Assembly: GCF_000524195.1 (NCBI RefSeq) | Contig: NW_020170397.1 | Coordinates: 1,184,725 to 1,248,724 of the forward strand | Source: Echinococcus granulosus | Taxonomy: Eukaryota; Platyhelminthes; Cestoda; Cyclophyllidea; Taeniidae | Reading direction: 5' to 3' | DNA: 64,000 bases | Part shown: piece by piece, positions 13,901 through 28,900 of the stretch | Layout: the number at the start of each line of letters is the position of its first letter | How positions within the stretch are numbered: position 1 is the first letter of the stretch | Position numbers and translations under genes: made by a program | The notes under the pieces: generated by a model | Seen by the model: the letters and a program-made list of their open reading frames with translations, nothing else | Told to the model about the DNA's origin: nothing | Databases searched by the model: none

Positions 13901-16900
13901 TTAGTGCATGCACGGCCTCAATTCTGGTCAACAAATGTCTCGTAATCCGAAAGCAGCATCGAATGCCAGTAATTCTGCGCATGGTCTTGAAGCCCAATCT
14001 AGTGAAATCAAAATTTCTATTTGGGTGTACAGAAGAGGAGGGAAACAAGGTCAAATCTACAAAACCGTGAAGTCAAAAATATCCTCCACGAACGGTCTTC
14101 AAAACAAAGGGCGCTTGTAATTCTGCGCCTACTTTAACATCAGACCCAAGGACAGACCCGTACTTTCAAGGTAGTGATAAGAAAAATAACCATTAACCGT
14201 AATCGTCTCTAAGGTGTGCAAACATGCGAAAAGACAAACAAATAACAGCACTACTGTAAGAGATCGAATCACATTACTAATACTGTTCTTACCAGGAAAG
14301 AACGGTTCATTGATGAGGTTCTCGGGGATCCTAAGGACCTGGGGACACTCATTTCCATTGCAATTCCAGGTGGCGATGCCACGATCCAGATCGAGACAGC
14401 ACCCGATGACGGTACCCTTGCCGACAGCAATGCGGCCATCGGAAACGTCCACCTGCTTGCCCTTGAAGGTGAGCGTGGCGGCTCCCTGTCCGCCCTCGAT
14501 GTTGCCAAGCACAAAGGCCTGGTCGTCGCAGCCTAATGAGGTTAGACCTGCCTCGTTCGTCGCCCAGCCTACACCCACCGGTCCGTCCTCGAGGACCGTC
14601 GCCTCGAAGTAATAGCAGCCCGGCGCCTTCACACCCTTGTTCGCGCGGCAGCCCTGATGGGGTGGATTGTAAGTGTTGTTTTCAGTCTCCGCTTTAACAG
14701 CATGTGTTAACCTAATCTATCGCGTAGCGAGGTCCGCGTTATTGAGTGTATTTACTGTAATGAAGTTATTTCGAAGCATCTACGCTAAGAACTAACAATA
14801 AGCATGCCTCTAGGGTTAGGGCTGTGGTAAGCTTTAGAATAAAAGGCCACGGTTAAGGAACAATTGCTGTGGCACCTATGAATAGTGGTAATTAGATAAA
14901 CTAATGAAGTTTTAGCAAGAGCTCTGTGTTATGTGAACAATGAAATAGGAGAGGTTGCTGAATACCGAATGGTTTTAGAAAGACACAGGCGCATTTAGAA
15001 AATAGAAGGGGGCAAAGGAATCAGAAATATTTGCTCGTCGAAGAGGACTAAAATCGAAGATGGGAACCTTAATTTGGTTTCTTCATAAAGACAAAAGCGC
15101 AATTACTTCATAGCATCGGACACAGCTCCATGTAAGAAACCCTTCATTAACCTTTCTTGACTTGAAAAAACCCTCTAACTAGCCGCAGAAGCTGATGAAA
15201 AAATGAGGAAATTGTGTACTTGTTGGCTGTTTATGCTCTTTCCACAACCTATGCTAACAGCCTGTCGATCCTCATAAAGGAATATGATAAAGCGAGCTCC
15301 AAGCAATTTCAAGGAAAGCTCGCGCGTTAATGGTAACAGCGGCGGCGAATCCACCGTGATAGGAGAAGCAATCCGGTTTCACACCGGCTGAACAGCATAG
15401 CAAAAAGTCATGGAGTGAATCCATCTGCTCTGGATGAGTGAACCTGCAAAAAATTAACAAGGCGGCTACAGCGTTGGCAGGGTACAACTACTCGAATCTT
15501 GAGCTCTGTACGGTGGTCAGTCATAGGTCGAGACAAATTTTGAGGGAGTGAAAGCCGTCTTAAGGCACTACCAACGATATTGATACGAGCACAACGATTT
15601 GCGTTCATGATCCGAGGATATGATATTTCCTCATGCTGTTTTTTGGCAAGTTGTATCACGTAAAACGATCGGCACATGGGATGCCAGGGATGTGGAACAC
15701 CGTCCAGCCTTTGAGACTACCTCCTAAAAGAATGTCACGCAAATAAACAACAAACACGACTATTGGTGAAATACGGAGCAATCGCATTATGATACATTTT
15801 CATGATATTATCGTCATTACCATCTTGCAGCTGATCACAGTTCACTTGAGGGCCTTTGACTACTGAAACAGAAGAGTGAACTTGAGGAGCACTGGAGGAA
15901 AGCTACACAACAAATAAAACTCATTTAAATTACATATTTAATTACACGGGTTTTTTTAGGCTCCCGTAAATCAGCTACCACGGTGGTGGCATGCACCTGC
16001 GCTAATAGTCTTCCGGAAGACAAAAAGCTAACCCCAGCTACCACAATGAAATGTCAGGAGATTTAACCTAACCTGCCACCCGGAATCACGTTGCGAGGCA
16101 ATGTCTAGTCCACGATCATCGATGCCGAGACAGCGGCTTCGATCAGCGGTGGAGATACGCCAGGGCTCGGGCTTGAAGATGGGCCGCGGCTGATAGTTAC
16201 CGAGGTGGTTTGATCCATCCAGACCGCGTCTGTAGGCGGCCCCAGCAGGCATTTCACATGCCGCCTCCCCACCGCCCCAATGCTCGAAACTGTAGCCGAC
16301 TCCATCGCCACCCAAGGAAGCATCACTCGCTATCTGTGGCGCGTACTGGTACTGAAATGCGTCCACTGCGTATGTGGATGCTAAATAAAGCAATGAGAGG
16401 GACATGGAGATAAGTGAAGGCTTGTGAGTACAAGGAGGTCAAGACGGGCTTTCAAGACAACTACCGAACCAATTTCCCGCGGAAAGTCCCACCAATGTAA
16501 GGAGGCGAGTGTTCAACTGATAATTAATACTAAACTATATCAAACTGAAAAGTCACAAGCCATCACTAGTTTGGCGTGAAGAAAAGGCCGAGGATATTTG
16601 TAGAGAGCTCTGGTGCGGCAGGTAATACCTAAGATTTTGGGAAATGGATAAAACAAAGACCGTTCACAATTTCGTGAGACAAAGCGCAGGAAGAAGAAGA
16701 AGGGAAGTGATTAAGTTGAATGGGCAGAAAGAGCTACTATTATACCCTACGCACTCCAGCCAAATCTCAAAAGGGAAAAAACGGAAGTAGGGCTGAGAAC
16801 TGCGCCTTAGACTGATTGAACGTGGTTTCAGCTATCACGCAAAATGCAGCGTAATGCATGGGATTGTTCTAGCACAACATTTGCCGAGGCAAAAAACCCG

Positions 16901-19900
16901 ACCATTGATCGTCCACAGTCTGGCTGGTTAAAATTTTACCCCAAAAATGGTGGCAGGAGGGCCAAACAACCGATTTAAGGGAGGAGAAAGGTAGGTGGAT
17001 TAAACGTTAAAGCAAGACGTCCGACCCCAAACAACTGTCCCCAAGTCGATGTGTATTTACGTACCCATCAATAAGGAAGCACTTTTTATAAAACAATCTC
17101 ATTATGATTGAAAAGCTTGATTCGGAAACAGCCAGTTCATGAGATAGGAGGACTTCATATGACAGACGGAATTTTAACTACAAGTTTCGTGCAATTCAGA
17201 TTTGGGGGAATCGGTAGATTGAACTCCCACTAAACGAGCACCTTGAAAGAGGTAAGCAGGTACCCCGCGGAAGCGTATGACGCCGAAGGAAAAGGAAAAG
17301 ATATCAGAACTCAAACAATTAGGCGATATTTAGAATAGGAAAGGCAAAAAGAAAGGATGGATGTTTCTTAGAAAGAGGAGAAAATGTGGCAGAAACTTAC
17401 GGTTTACACCATGAGGCAGAGTGAACCAAGCTGAAAAGCGAGAAAAAGAACATTACTTCCCAGCCGAGAGCAGTAGGCAAAGAGGAATTAGCGAATACAT
17501 TCAAAAGATATCGTGTTGGTATTTTAATGAATGTGTAATCGCACTTTTATGCCGAACAATAGTGACGGTTTAAACTTTCAATTTGGTTTGAATTGACAAC
17601 AGCTTGATTCAAATGCAGTAGTGAGACCTAACTTATAAGTAAATGATTGAATTAAGTACAGAAGACACCCACAATTGGGTAAGTTAACACAAAAAAACTG
17701 AGACAATTTGGCAGAATTTAATTCGTCAAATTTTAAGAGGTTCATATTCACACAGCGTTCTTTGATAATCATCGAAAATAATTTTGAGTGGGTCTCCCTG
17801 AAACCTTGCACAGCCGGGAGATTTTGTGAGCTATTTAGATTGTAAGCATGCAGAATAGAGCTGGTATTTCATGCCATTGAAGCAAAATAAAGTGTTGGTC
17901 GGCAGTGCTACCAGTCTGAGAAGAAGGAGCACTATAAGCACACGGAATAGCGAACTTTAGCGAAGTGACAGTTTGGCCCACTTAACATAATTTACTTCCA
18001 CACTGAAGAGACACCGAATGAACTAATTATAGACGTATTATGATAACACTTAAGGGACGAGTGAATGAGGGTGAATCAGGAGCAGGAGGTAGCTCACTCT
18101 GGTCGGTAGAAGAGATGCGCTTGCGCTGCGGCTGCATGCGACGGATAGCGGGTTGGGGCCGATGACTGGGCACAGCCTCGGAACCGGTGAGGTCACCCAA
18201 GGAGTTGGCCATACCCGGCTGGTTGTAAGTGAACTTGCGGCTGGAGAAACCCGGAAGCACACTGGGCTTCCGTGAGTGCTCGTAGCTACGCAATCTGAAG
18301 GAGAGCGAAAAACCAATTGAAAATTACTTCAGTTCAACACGGATTGTTGCAATGCAGCAGAATAACGTTATCATACGTCGTGGATCTATTTCAGTGAACA
18401 TTTCTATCAGCAAGGTGCAAGAGGACCTCAGCCAAGACATCCAGAAATTACTGAAGGCGCTTCTTTCCTGGAAGTGGCATCCACCTCATATGCACCGCAT
18501 TAACGCAAAACATTTCCACCAAGATCTAACGAAATAAAAGGTAATGCCAAGGCTTGGTCATTACCTCCTCTCTCCCTCCTTTACACACCAATCATGCTTA
18601 TAGCGGGAGTGTGAAATTATAAAATTGTGAACTTTATGTTACCAAACATTTGTCACATTTATATTTGATAACTTGATAACCCATGCTGATAAATGATACC
18701 AAACCGTGTAGTGTTACAGTGACCAGGTTTGCTATTCGGACGAAAACACGCGTCGTGTATGTCATTAATACATAAAAGGTGCATAAATGCTTACAATGGT
18801 GATGCAGTAAACATCTTTATAAAAAAAGTATAATCGAGAATGCTACATCCACTAACTTAAAGAGAAATTGCTGAAGTTCATCCACTTTCACTTATAAGAT
18901 AAAAAAGCAGTAGTTTAGAACTGATCGATAAATTTATTAGCATTGATAAAGAATGCCATGAGTTGAAGGACCAATAATATTTGTTAATGAAACCCCAAAT
19001 ATCATTCCTTTTAAAACAAATGTTAAACGGGATTACAGGGTAATGATAAATCATGGACTCAAACTAAATGAATGTACGAAATCGGGTCAAACCAAAGGGA
19101 GCTGGTAAACAGTAAATACATGGATAAGTGTACACATAAAACTGCGGCAGAGAAGGTCATTATGTTTCAAATGTTGTACTTCAACGGATGAAGACCATGC
19201 ACATCACCATCTACCAAACAACATCTTCAAGGACAACTCAGGTGTTACAATGTGTCAGAAGTCAATTAGCTACGACAGAGCCACAGGAAATCCACCGTCA
19301 GTTAAAAAATCTAGCTCAAGAACATTATCACAACTTATCTAACATCGCAACTCCATACCATACGTAAGGGAATAGATCAATTTCAGCCTTTTACGCTGTG
19401 TATAAGACACACACTTTCCAAAAAACTATCAATGACAATGTGACAAACCTTGCCTATTACACAAGGCACATGGCACCTACCAGATGGTGAAACAGAGTTA
19501 CCACCTGTCTTAGGTGGCAGAAGTGAATTTGAGCATAAAACCAAAAAAGGTGATAGTGCTCTTGGCGCATGTTAAAACAACTTTCCTCCAAAATTCGTCA
19601 AGTCACAGAGAGGAACATAGAGACATGACCAAACAACCGATCAAAAAGCCTGAGGTCGAAATTATCGGTCTGCATGTTGAATTTCAAACCAGTGAATTAA
19701 TCGACTTCGGTAGTGATTAAGCAACTAATTTCTCATTTCCATGGGATGAGATTATGCAAATCGTTTGAAACGAGAAATTTGAACACAGGAAAACAACGTG
19801 TAAAGTACGACAAGCCCCAGAGAAGAACGTGGAAAAGTGGCGCATGAATTAGGTTCCACTAACAACAAAGGCCACAAACATGTGGGGAGGAAAAACTGTA

Positions 19901-22900
19901 GATTGGGTCTAAAATTTCAGTCGTGTTTTTTGTGCAAATATTTTTCTTCTGAAAAAAAAAAACACGCAACCTTTTCTGATGGGTTGTGAAAACACGGCAA
20001 TCCTCGGTAGTAGAGACAATCAATGACATTTTCTACCGTCCCTCCTTTGGGCAGTAGATATGCGGTGATAGAGCGGTTGAAAAGTCAACGAAGCTACATT
20101 CTAAACAGCGAAAGCTTGACACTGTTCAATCAAGCATGTTAAACTGACTAGTCAGACACCTCTTAGTGCCCACTGTGGGGATTATCGTTGTAAATAGACG
20201 TCGTCTAAACAATAAAAAACGCATCGGTTGCGCATGGGGAAACAATAAACCAGGATTAGAATTGAAGAAGCTAGAAGATACAGAAAAGACCGAGTAAAGC
20301 TTTAAAATTTAACGTACTTCGACGTTTCTGATTCCAATAGGTGGTCAGAAGTACATTAAAAGTAGGAAGGGAAGAGGTCAGTAGGAGTTTACTGTGCAAG
20401 ACGAAAAAACATTACGTAAATAAAACAAAAATCTGGAGATTTCGAGACAGGTCTGAACAGGAGTCAAGTAAGTTCCGCTCTGCCAGCCACGAGGTGAGGG
20501 GAGAAAACTGGAGGGGAAGAACAACCATTCCACCAATGACTAAAGCCATCACGTTTTTAACTTATTTACCCTTCACCCTGAGAGGAAACTTAGTGAACAC
20601 TTAGCAAACTTGGCGCATATTTCAGACCGGGCAAAAAAATTTGTTTCCAGCATAGAAACCCATTTAGATGCTTTGTCGCAAAGATAGAGCCAGACCCTAC
20701 ACATTATAGCCATTTAGGCATTAAGAAAAATTGTGCCACACACGATGAAATAATCTAACAGTTAACTAAGTTTACCACTAACCCAAGTTCCGATGCATAT
20801 GATGACTACTAACAAAGGCAGTTGGCAATTAAGAGTTCATTGAGATGTGAGTAGAAATGGTCGTTACATAAGATAGAATAGATTTAACTAAAACACCGAA
20901 GAATCGCAGTAGGAAAATAAGAATAGATGACCATTGACACTCGAGCGAAGACGAATGCATTATTAATTCAAGTGCTTTGTGACCAACATAGTCACGAAAT
21001 AGAGGAGAATCATGACATCACTATTGTTATGGATAATGGAAAGGTAAACTTCACGTGCAATAAGAAGGTAAGCGACTACTACCACCGTCGGAATTGACGG
21101 CATTTCAGCAAATAAATTGTTATCACCTCAAGCATTATTTAGGCTCAGTTAAGTGGAGAATAAACATAAACGAAAGCGAGACGAATGGATGAACACGTGT
21201 TGTTACCTCAACAAAATAACGCGGTTTTCAGCAACAATTGGGAAAAGCGTACACTTTCAGTCACATGACAAAAGGGTTTCATCCAAAAGATCGTGAAGGA
21301 ATCATGTTTAAAATAGGCTGGATAATTTAAGCCAAGGATACATTCAATACCAAAGAGGTAGTTATTCATCCGGACAGCCAGCAATCCTCACGGGGGCAAA
21401 ATTAACGACTACCTTAGAGCCACTGAAATCGAAGTAGAATCTAAATGGCCGGAAGTGAAAAACATTGCGGGCACGTGATCAAGAAAATAACAGCCAGGAA
21501 TGTGTTTTGGTACCTGATTTAAGACAATCAAAACTTAAACGTTTGCCAAAATACAAGGATTCATTCATCTGAACACAGTAACATTAGTGGACGTCTAAAG
21601 GAAGAATGGAATAGATACCCTGATTCTAGAGGCAACCTTTCTTAAGTAATACATTCCATGAGTAATGTACGTATGACGATATTAACTAGTAGCTCTATAA
21701 CAGACCGATATTTGTTTAAATTATGTGAGCCCCACAAATAGACTGCTTACAGTCTCTCAGACTTTCCATAGTTTGCGAATTTAAGAACAATCTTTCTGAA
21801 GTAATTGTATCCATGGTTGAGTATAATGCAGGGAAATTGAGTCACTCTGCAGGAAGAAAGACATAAGAAAACACCGTGCTAAGGTTTAGTAGATGATAGC
21901 TTGGACTAGGGTGGATTTCACCCTAGATATCCCAAGGAAAAATCAAATGCACGACTACGGAGGAAGTTAAATTTCAGTAGGCTTTTGCATTATAAAGCCT
22001 TGAATCGAGACAACCATCAAACCATTCACTTAAAAGGAAAAATATCGCGAATTAGGATTTCCAGGTTTCGATTACATAAAACCAAAAATAATAGATAACA
22101 AACGGAATACCTGTAACTACTGCCTCGCGAAACAAGGGACCCATTATCGCAAACTGAACAAAGGTATATGGATTGAAGCGTAGCACTCCACATAGATCAA
22201 ATAGAGGAGATGGGAAAGGACGCACCTGAAAAAGTTGTGATGTTCCACACAGAGGGTCCAGAGGCGCTTGGCGCGCTGGGGCGTAGCACAGCGGAAAGCG
22301 TAGGTCCGCTCCGACTGGTCTTCATCGAGGGAGCGCACAATCATTATGAAGTGGCGTTTTCGGTAGGATAACTTGATGATCCGTGGCCACGAGAAGCGCT
22401 GCAGCCGAATGCGGCTCAGATAGAGCAGCAGACCCCCGTAATACACACCAAGGCCGTGCTCTACACCTGAGGAGCTCTGGGCGCATACAAATACAGCAGT
22501 ATTTAAGCATAATTTTACATCCATCTAATTCAGATGGTTAAACGATAACAAATGAGAATAAAAGGAGTGACGTATTTTAACTCTAAGCAAGTCAAACCTA
22601 CAACCATAAAATCCAACGCAAATCCACGTTATAATGACTTAATAATCAAATGGATTAGCGAAGATATTGAAAATGAAAAGAATGACCAAAACGAATTAAA
22701 CGCGTTTTCATTGGTTAGGGGAAAAGGGACTACGTCGATACAAATGAAGCAAAACTGTCAACCATTGATAATGTGAAGCGGAGATTACTGAATACGCATA
22801 TAGCGATAGGATACAAGGAACTACTCAATGCAGGGGAGCTAGACAAAGCGATGGGTTTATGGGCTCATTAAAGTCGCGCGAACTTCACAATTTTTCACTC

Positions 22901-25900
22901 ACGTACTATCTCAAACAGTAACGTGCCAGTTTAATCTCAGATTCACAAAATATTCGGCCCTAGCATCAAGCAAACAAAAACAGTGGCGCCAGCACTTTAC
23001 TTGACCGAATAGTTGTTATATAAAGTCAAATACTAGTTGAATTCGAATGATCCCATTCGATTTACCGCATCAAAGTTGAAGCTGTAAAAAACTTATACAA
23101 GACTGTATTAAATCACTAACGGTACAAGCTATGAAGGGGAATCCAAATTGAAAACGTAACTGATAGGAAAAACACGAGAGCACATAATGCGTTCTAACTG
23201 GTGTGAACTGAAAAAAGATTGGACAAGATCACGTATTACAAAACAGTCTACCCGATCTCCTATCAAACTGACATTTCAAGTGGAACAGAAGTATGAACTG
23301 CATAAACTCCCGCCAAATTGCTCGCCAAAAAAAACAGAGTGGGAGGGAGGGAAGGAGGGGAACATTGATGAGGAAAAGTATATTTTGCGCGGCTAAAAGT
23401 AATGCAACTTCTGACACTGATCTGTGGCAGAACTTGGAGAAAAGGCAAGGAGATTCTCAACTGTACTAAAGTGTCAATGCAGCACTAAGGTAGCAGCGAT
23501 TTCCAGTTGTTTAGACTTCGCGAGATCTAACACAAGTTCCAAGAAAAGCTTATGTCCAGCTGTTACAAAACCCGGGTCTCTGATAAAAAACGCACCCACT
23601 TACCAAAACTTTGTGCATGTGAACACCGTAAAGGGCGAGTTTTTTGGAGTTGTTGAGGAAATTCCGATCTGCCATTTCCGGCGATTGGCCACTGAAAAAG
23701 TTAACAGGAGGCAGTAGCAGCAACAAGGGTAAGTACTTTAAGCAGTCCATCCGTTATCACAACTATCCTGCTCACAAACACTTAAGTCAAGAGGTAAATG
23801 TCATGTAACAAATAGCCTTCACGGCCCGAGGCTTCATAAGAGGCAAGCAAAGGAAAAAGGATTCTTGCTCACATGGACAAACAATAGTGTTGGCGCAACC
23901 CAATGCAATCCCTCAAGCGGGTAACAATCCATCCAGCCTACCGGATCTCAGGTGTGAATACCTAGGCTTCAGGCCAAAACGAATAGAGAATTAAATGACT
24001 CGACATAGTGGTGCCGTTAACTCCGATGCATGTTTGAGTCACTCCAAGATGAGTAATTGTAGAATGGTTAATGCAAGACTGGATTCGCCAAACATGCAAG
24101 CCATAAGATGTCAAATGGAGCAGCACAGGCGGATATTGAAAAGCGTGATTAACATTTGACCTCATATTAAAGTGAAAGGTATTCAGGATCAGCCGAGATC
24201 CGTGTGTAAATTTGTAGACCAGGTAGAATATAGGATAGAGTGCGCTACAAAAGCCGTGCCTTTCCACTGCAATTTCCACATATTTTAAATGTTGAATTTA
24301 ATTATTTCATTCTTGAAGCGCAAACATTATCAAATATGATTGGTAAAAAACAAGATATGTTATCCTGAAACGGATTTATTTCCACCGAGTCTCGATTCAA
24401 CTAAAGGAATCACTGCAGGGTTCAACAAAGCAGAGCGGCCTAGAATTAACACAGAACTGCCATAGTCCATTGCTATCGGCAACACGATTTTGCACAGTGT
24501 AACAATAAAAGCTCAGCTGCTACCAAAAGGGATGAAAGAATAATAGCTGACTTGGCGTGTAAAAAATAGGAAAAAGAAAGAGGACAACTTCGGTATGCAC
24601 GCCCTTGCCAGTTGCCAAATACAGGCAGAGGAAAGCTTCATCTCATGCACGCCTACAACGAATAAGCACAGAGCCTGCGCCTTCGAGAGGCAGGAGATTT
24701 AAGCGGTGTTATGAGGAGAGCTGCATAAATAAATGTCCCAAAAAAATCAAGCGGCAGGCTAAGTGAAGAATAAGTTCGCAGAGCCACATTTTCGTGGTCG
24801 GAAGAAGCAGGTGAGATGAAGAATTTAACAATCAAAGAATGAAATGTGTTACGCTTGCCTGGGCCGTACTGAGGTAATAGGCATGTGGATAGAAACAGAT
24901 TGTAAAGATAGAAGCGCTAGTTGCCACCACATTCGGGGAAATGGGGTGGTTGACAACGCCCCATGTGATTTTTTTGACCGAGAAGCGATCTGATTAAGCA
25001 ATGTGGCTTAGAAACAATATGACAAAGAAGGGTAATAAGAAGCGTAGTTCGGCAAGTTTGGACAATTTTGCACTAGCCAACCTTCAAGTGATCCCTCAGC
25101 TTCCTGTGAATGGATGCAAAATTAACAGGTGGATGCGTAATCATAACGATCTTGGAGCGATTGCTTTGGAATAACAATTAAATGGATCAAAATTAGTTAT
25201 TCTTTCAATTACAAATTTCTTAGCAAAGGTAATTTCCGATCAGTTCAGTATGAAATCCAGGGTGTTATTCTTAGATGGCATCAGGTACCACTTCGTGCTA
25301 AGCTAAAATTCACTGAAGGAGGTAAATTACCAATAGGTTGAACACATTACTAGCCCCATTTCAAGTAATGTACATATCGTAAAAGGCAGCCGATAGTGTG
25401 TTCTAGAGGCTCCACCTCCAGTTCCCCATAGTGACCATATTCGTTGCCTTCTACGACTTTAATAAATTGCCTTCCATAAATAAATTTAGCTCTAGGATGA
25501 ATGCAACACCAACCCTAATAGCTTCCGTCATACCTAGAGATAATTCGGGCTAAAATCTCCCCTCTGCTAAGCACGTGCGGCTCCCACTTTAGGCTCCCTC
25601 CTTTCCGTGATCAACAAAGCATGAAATGCATACAAATTACTACCGTGATTTAAATTCTTGACAATAAAACAACCGGGAATGAATTTAACGCCTTGAAGTT
25701 CACGGAAGAACGCGGTCATGAGCGCCAGAAGAGGCACACACACTGTTAAGGCACAATGGGCTTATAAAGACCTACTGGTGGAGGCGGTGGGTCTCAGCAA
25801 TGCGGTAGAGCATCTCGGTGCTCTGCAGATGGCTGGGAGCAAAGGGGTGGTCACGGATGTAGGCGATGCCCTGATGTCGCTTCGGGTCGAAGTCGCCTGC

Positions 25901-28900
25901 GTCTGATTGCACCACGTAGGAGCCGAGGATGACATAGGAGAAGAAGGAGCACGGCAGTCTGTTGTTGATAGGCAACAAAAACAAAAGGAAACGTTTCAGT
26001 CCCCATCCCTCACATCTGTGCGGCAAGGTCCCCGAACACATGACACGGCATTGCCGCATAAGCCCGTGGCTGATCAAAGTTAGATGCTATTTTTGCACAA
26101 TTGACGTCATTCTTAAGCGTACCCGGTGAGGTCATTTACTAGTCAGGTAAGAACAGGTCCGCTGACCAGTGAAGGGTGAACGACAAGGCAACATGACCCA
26201 AAAATGGTAAGTAATATAGATTCAAGGTGGTTGAGTACTTAAGTTAACGAGAAAATAAGACAATGAATGAAGATGAAATCGTGCTACTTATAAATTTTTC
26301 GTCGCCAAATTTATCGTCCAGAAAAGAGTGTAAATTTCCGAACTGATGAAAGATAACACTAGAAATGGTTCCAAGGAAGACTAAACACTGGGATTTTTGA
26401 ATTTTAAAAATTTATTTACAGCTGCATAGTCCACCCCTGTGGCTGCCGGGATGACCTCAAATAATTAATGGCGTCTGAAAAGTTTGCATTCATCAATGTG
26501 TGCAATAAGATAACCTTTGGATTTGTTAAAAATTACAGCTGAGCAATAAAAAATACTAGCTTTACAATAGCACCGCTACTAACACAAAATAACATAGTTT
26601 ATGTGCGGTCACACAAACAAAACACGTGGATTGGATAACTGAAACACTTGCTAAAAGGGTGGCAGGAGGTGACGACAAGGTCAAAATGCGCAGGGACTGA
26701 AAAGATGAAAGGAAACGGTGTGTAATGAAGTAGACCACCAAATATTTAGATAAGCAAGGCAAAAGTGAAATGTGAGCGGTAGTGACAGTAAAATCCGAGG
26801 CAAGCGTTTCCGGGAGAGACAGGGATAGAGGGTGGTTTAAGTGACAACGGTTTTGCGATGGGAAGGCATTCAACGGAGTGACTCATCAAGGATAAAAGTG
26901 TAACATCTTTCGCTGACTTGGGTATTAAGTGGAAAACCGTTTGCTTGTAAATAAAAGGATTGGGAATAGTAAATGGTAAAGTAGTGAAGCACGGAAGTGG
27001 CAAAGCATAAGAGCGAGAGATTCCAATAGGTACTGGTGAAGAAATGAGCATAATCGTTTATCCACACAGTTATTTAATGAAAATGGAGTATTTCAAACAA
27101 CTATAAATTGACCCTACATGTTAACACAGTTAGTATGAGAGAAACGTTCAAAACAGTCGTATGGAGTGGGTGACAAATAACTGGCAATCGAGGCTATGCC
27201 CGACCGTGTAATTCTATCCAGTCAATAGAATGCGTACAAAGCGGACAGTATGCTGGTGAATAACACCCACAAGCACCCTAGTCTCAAAAAGCGATTATGA
27301 GGACAAGGCTTTGCATGAATTAGATGTCGTCAAATTAATTCAAAAACCCAACATTGACCGGAGGCTTAGTCATCAGGGGGATATGAAGGGACCCACAGTC
27401 TCTGCTGTAAATAAATAGGCAAAAAAGACTTTTAAGGCTATCCAATCTATCACCTCCATGGTGTGAAAAAGAGGCCTAGCTTAAGACTGGACCCATGACT
27501 GATCAGGCGTCGAATCCCTCAAACCATTGAATCTACAGGAAGTGGTGAGAATGAAGCGTTGAATTCCAAGCCAATCATTCAACTGGAATTCGAAGGAATA
27601 TGTCAGAACAATTAAAAGTGTTCCCCAGGTACAATCACCGATTTGAGTATCAGACAAGATGGGGATGGTTAAGTCATTTGATTTATTTAGGGGATTGATT
27701 TCACCTGTACTGCTAAGGAGTTAGTTGGTAAATTTCAGCGGTACTAACGATGAAAAACAAGGAAACTAAAGGTAAATCCAGATTTTCATGAATGCTAATG
27801 AGAGAATAACAATTCAGATTTTGAGGATATAAACACCAACGATGCGTGCTTAGCCGCCACTCCATTCTGGGTTTGAAATTCACTTCTGAAAATGAGAAAC
27901 AGACCGCTAAAACCCTATCTTCATCCCATTTTGTCTTACTATGATGCAAAAAAAATAAAAAAGTTATGGGAGTACCGTACATGACAGGAAACGGGGCAAT
28001 AAGTTGGGACAGAAACATCAACACTCACAGACTAATGTTAACTGAGTGATTGTAGAGTTCCGGAAAAGGCCACCGATAGAATAATTTGGGCTAAATTCTG
28101 CTGTCTTTTTAATTCCATGGTAGACAGTTATCACGTCAATTGGGATCCGAATTGTAATGCTAAGTAACACAAGGTGAAAGCCTAATACGGTTTTCTATAA
28201 CCTAAATGAGATGAAAGCCTGGTAATGGAACGGTAGAAAATTACAATTTGAAACATGCCACACTTGAGATTAAACAAGTCGAAGAAAATGCTCCCCTTCA
28301 TGCTGGCGGTGGTATTACCGCTCTCCTGAGGCAAATTCGGCGCTGACTGAGATTTGGAAAGCATCCTTTGTGCTTACTCTAACAACCGTTGGGCAAAACA
28401 CAACAGTGCAGCATACACCAAATAGTATGTGGCCCATCCAAAAAACCACTTTTCTGCCAACATAGCAACCAAATGATTCAGCGAAAAGAATGCCCCTCTT
28501 TTACGGTGGCATCAGCACAACCTAACACACGTGATCGTTGCGCACCTAAATATCGTCCGGCAGTCGGGGCGCGCCTGTCTGTGAACGCCCCGCATTTTCT
28601 ACGTCTTTAAAAAGAAGCAACGGTTAAACGCACATCAGTACTTAACAACTTTGGTGATCACATTATAAGTAGATAATTAATTGCTTCAAAACAGAGCAGT
28701 GGGCATTCATTCCGACCAGAAGGGAGACAATAATTACATAGTATGAATAGCCTTATTTAGTACCGTGAATGAATTCGGTGGGATGACACTTATCATTGCA
28801 TTAGAGGAATGTTTATATACAGTCGATATGTGTCGGTGGAATGAAAACCGACTGGTAAATAGACCTCCTAGATCAATGGCACCAACCGAATCGAAAATGA

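Noticed and set aside
14214..14612. Plus-strand 132-codon frame
   Set aside because: It is the shadow of the SPRY 1 exon on the opposite strand, whose product matches a known domain.
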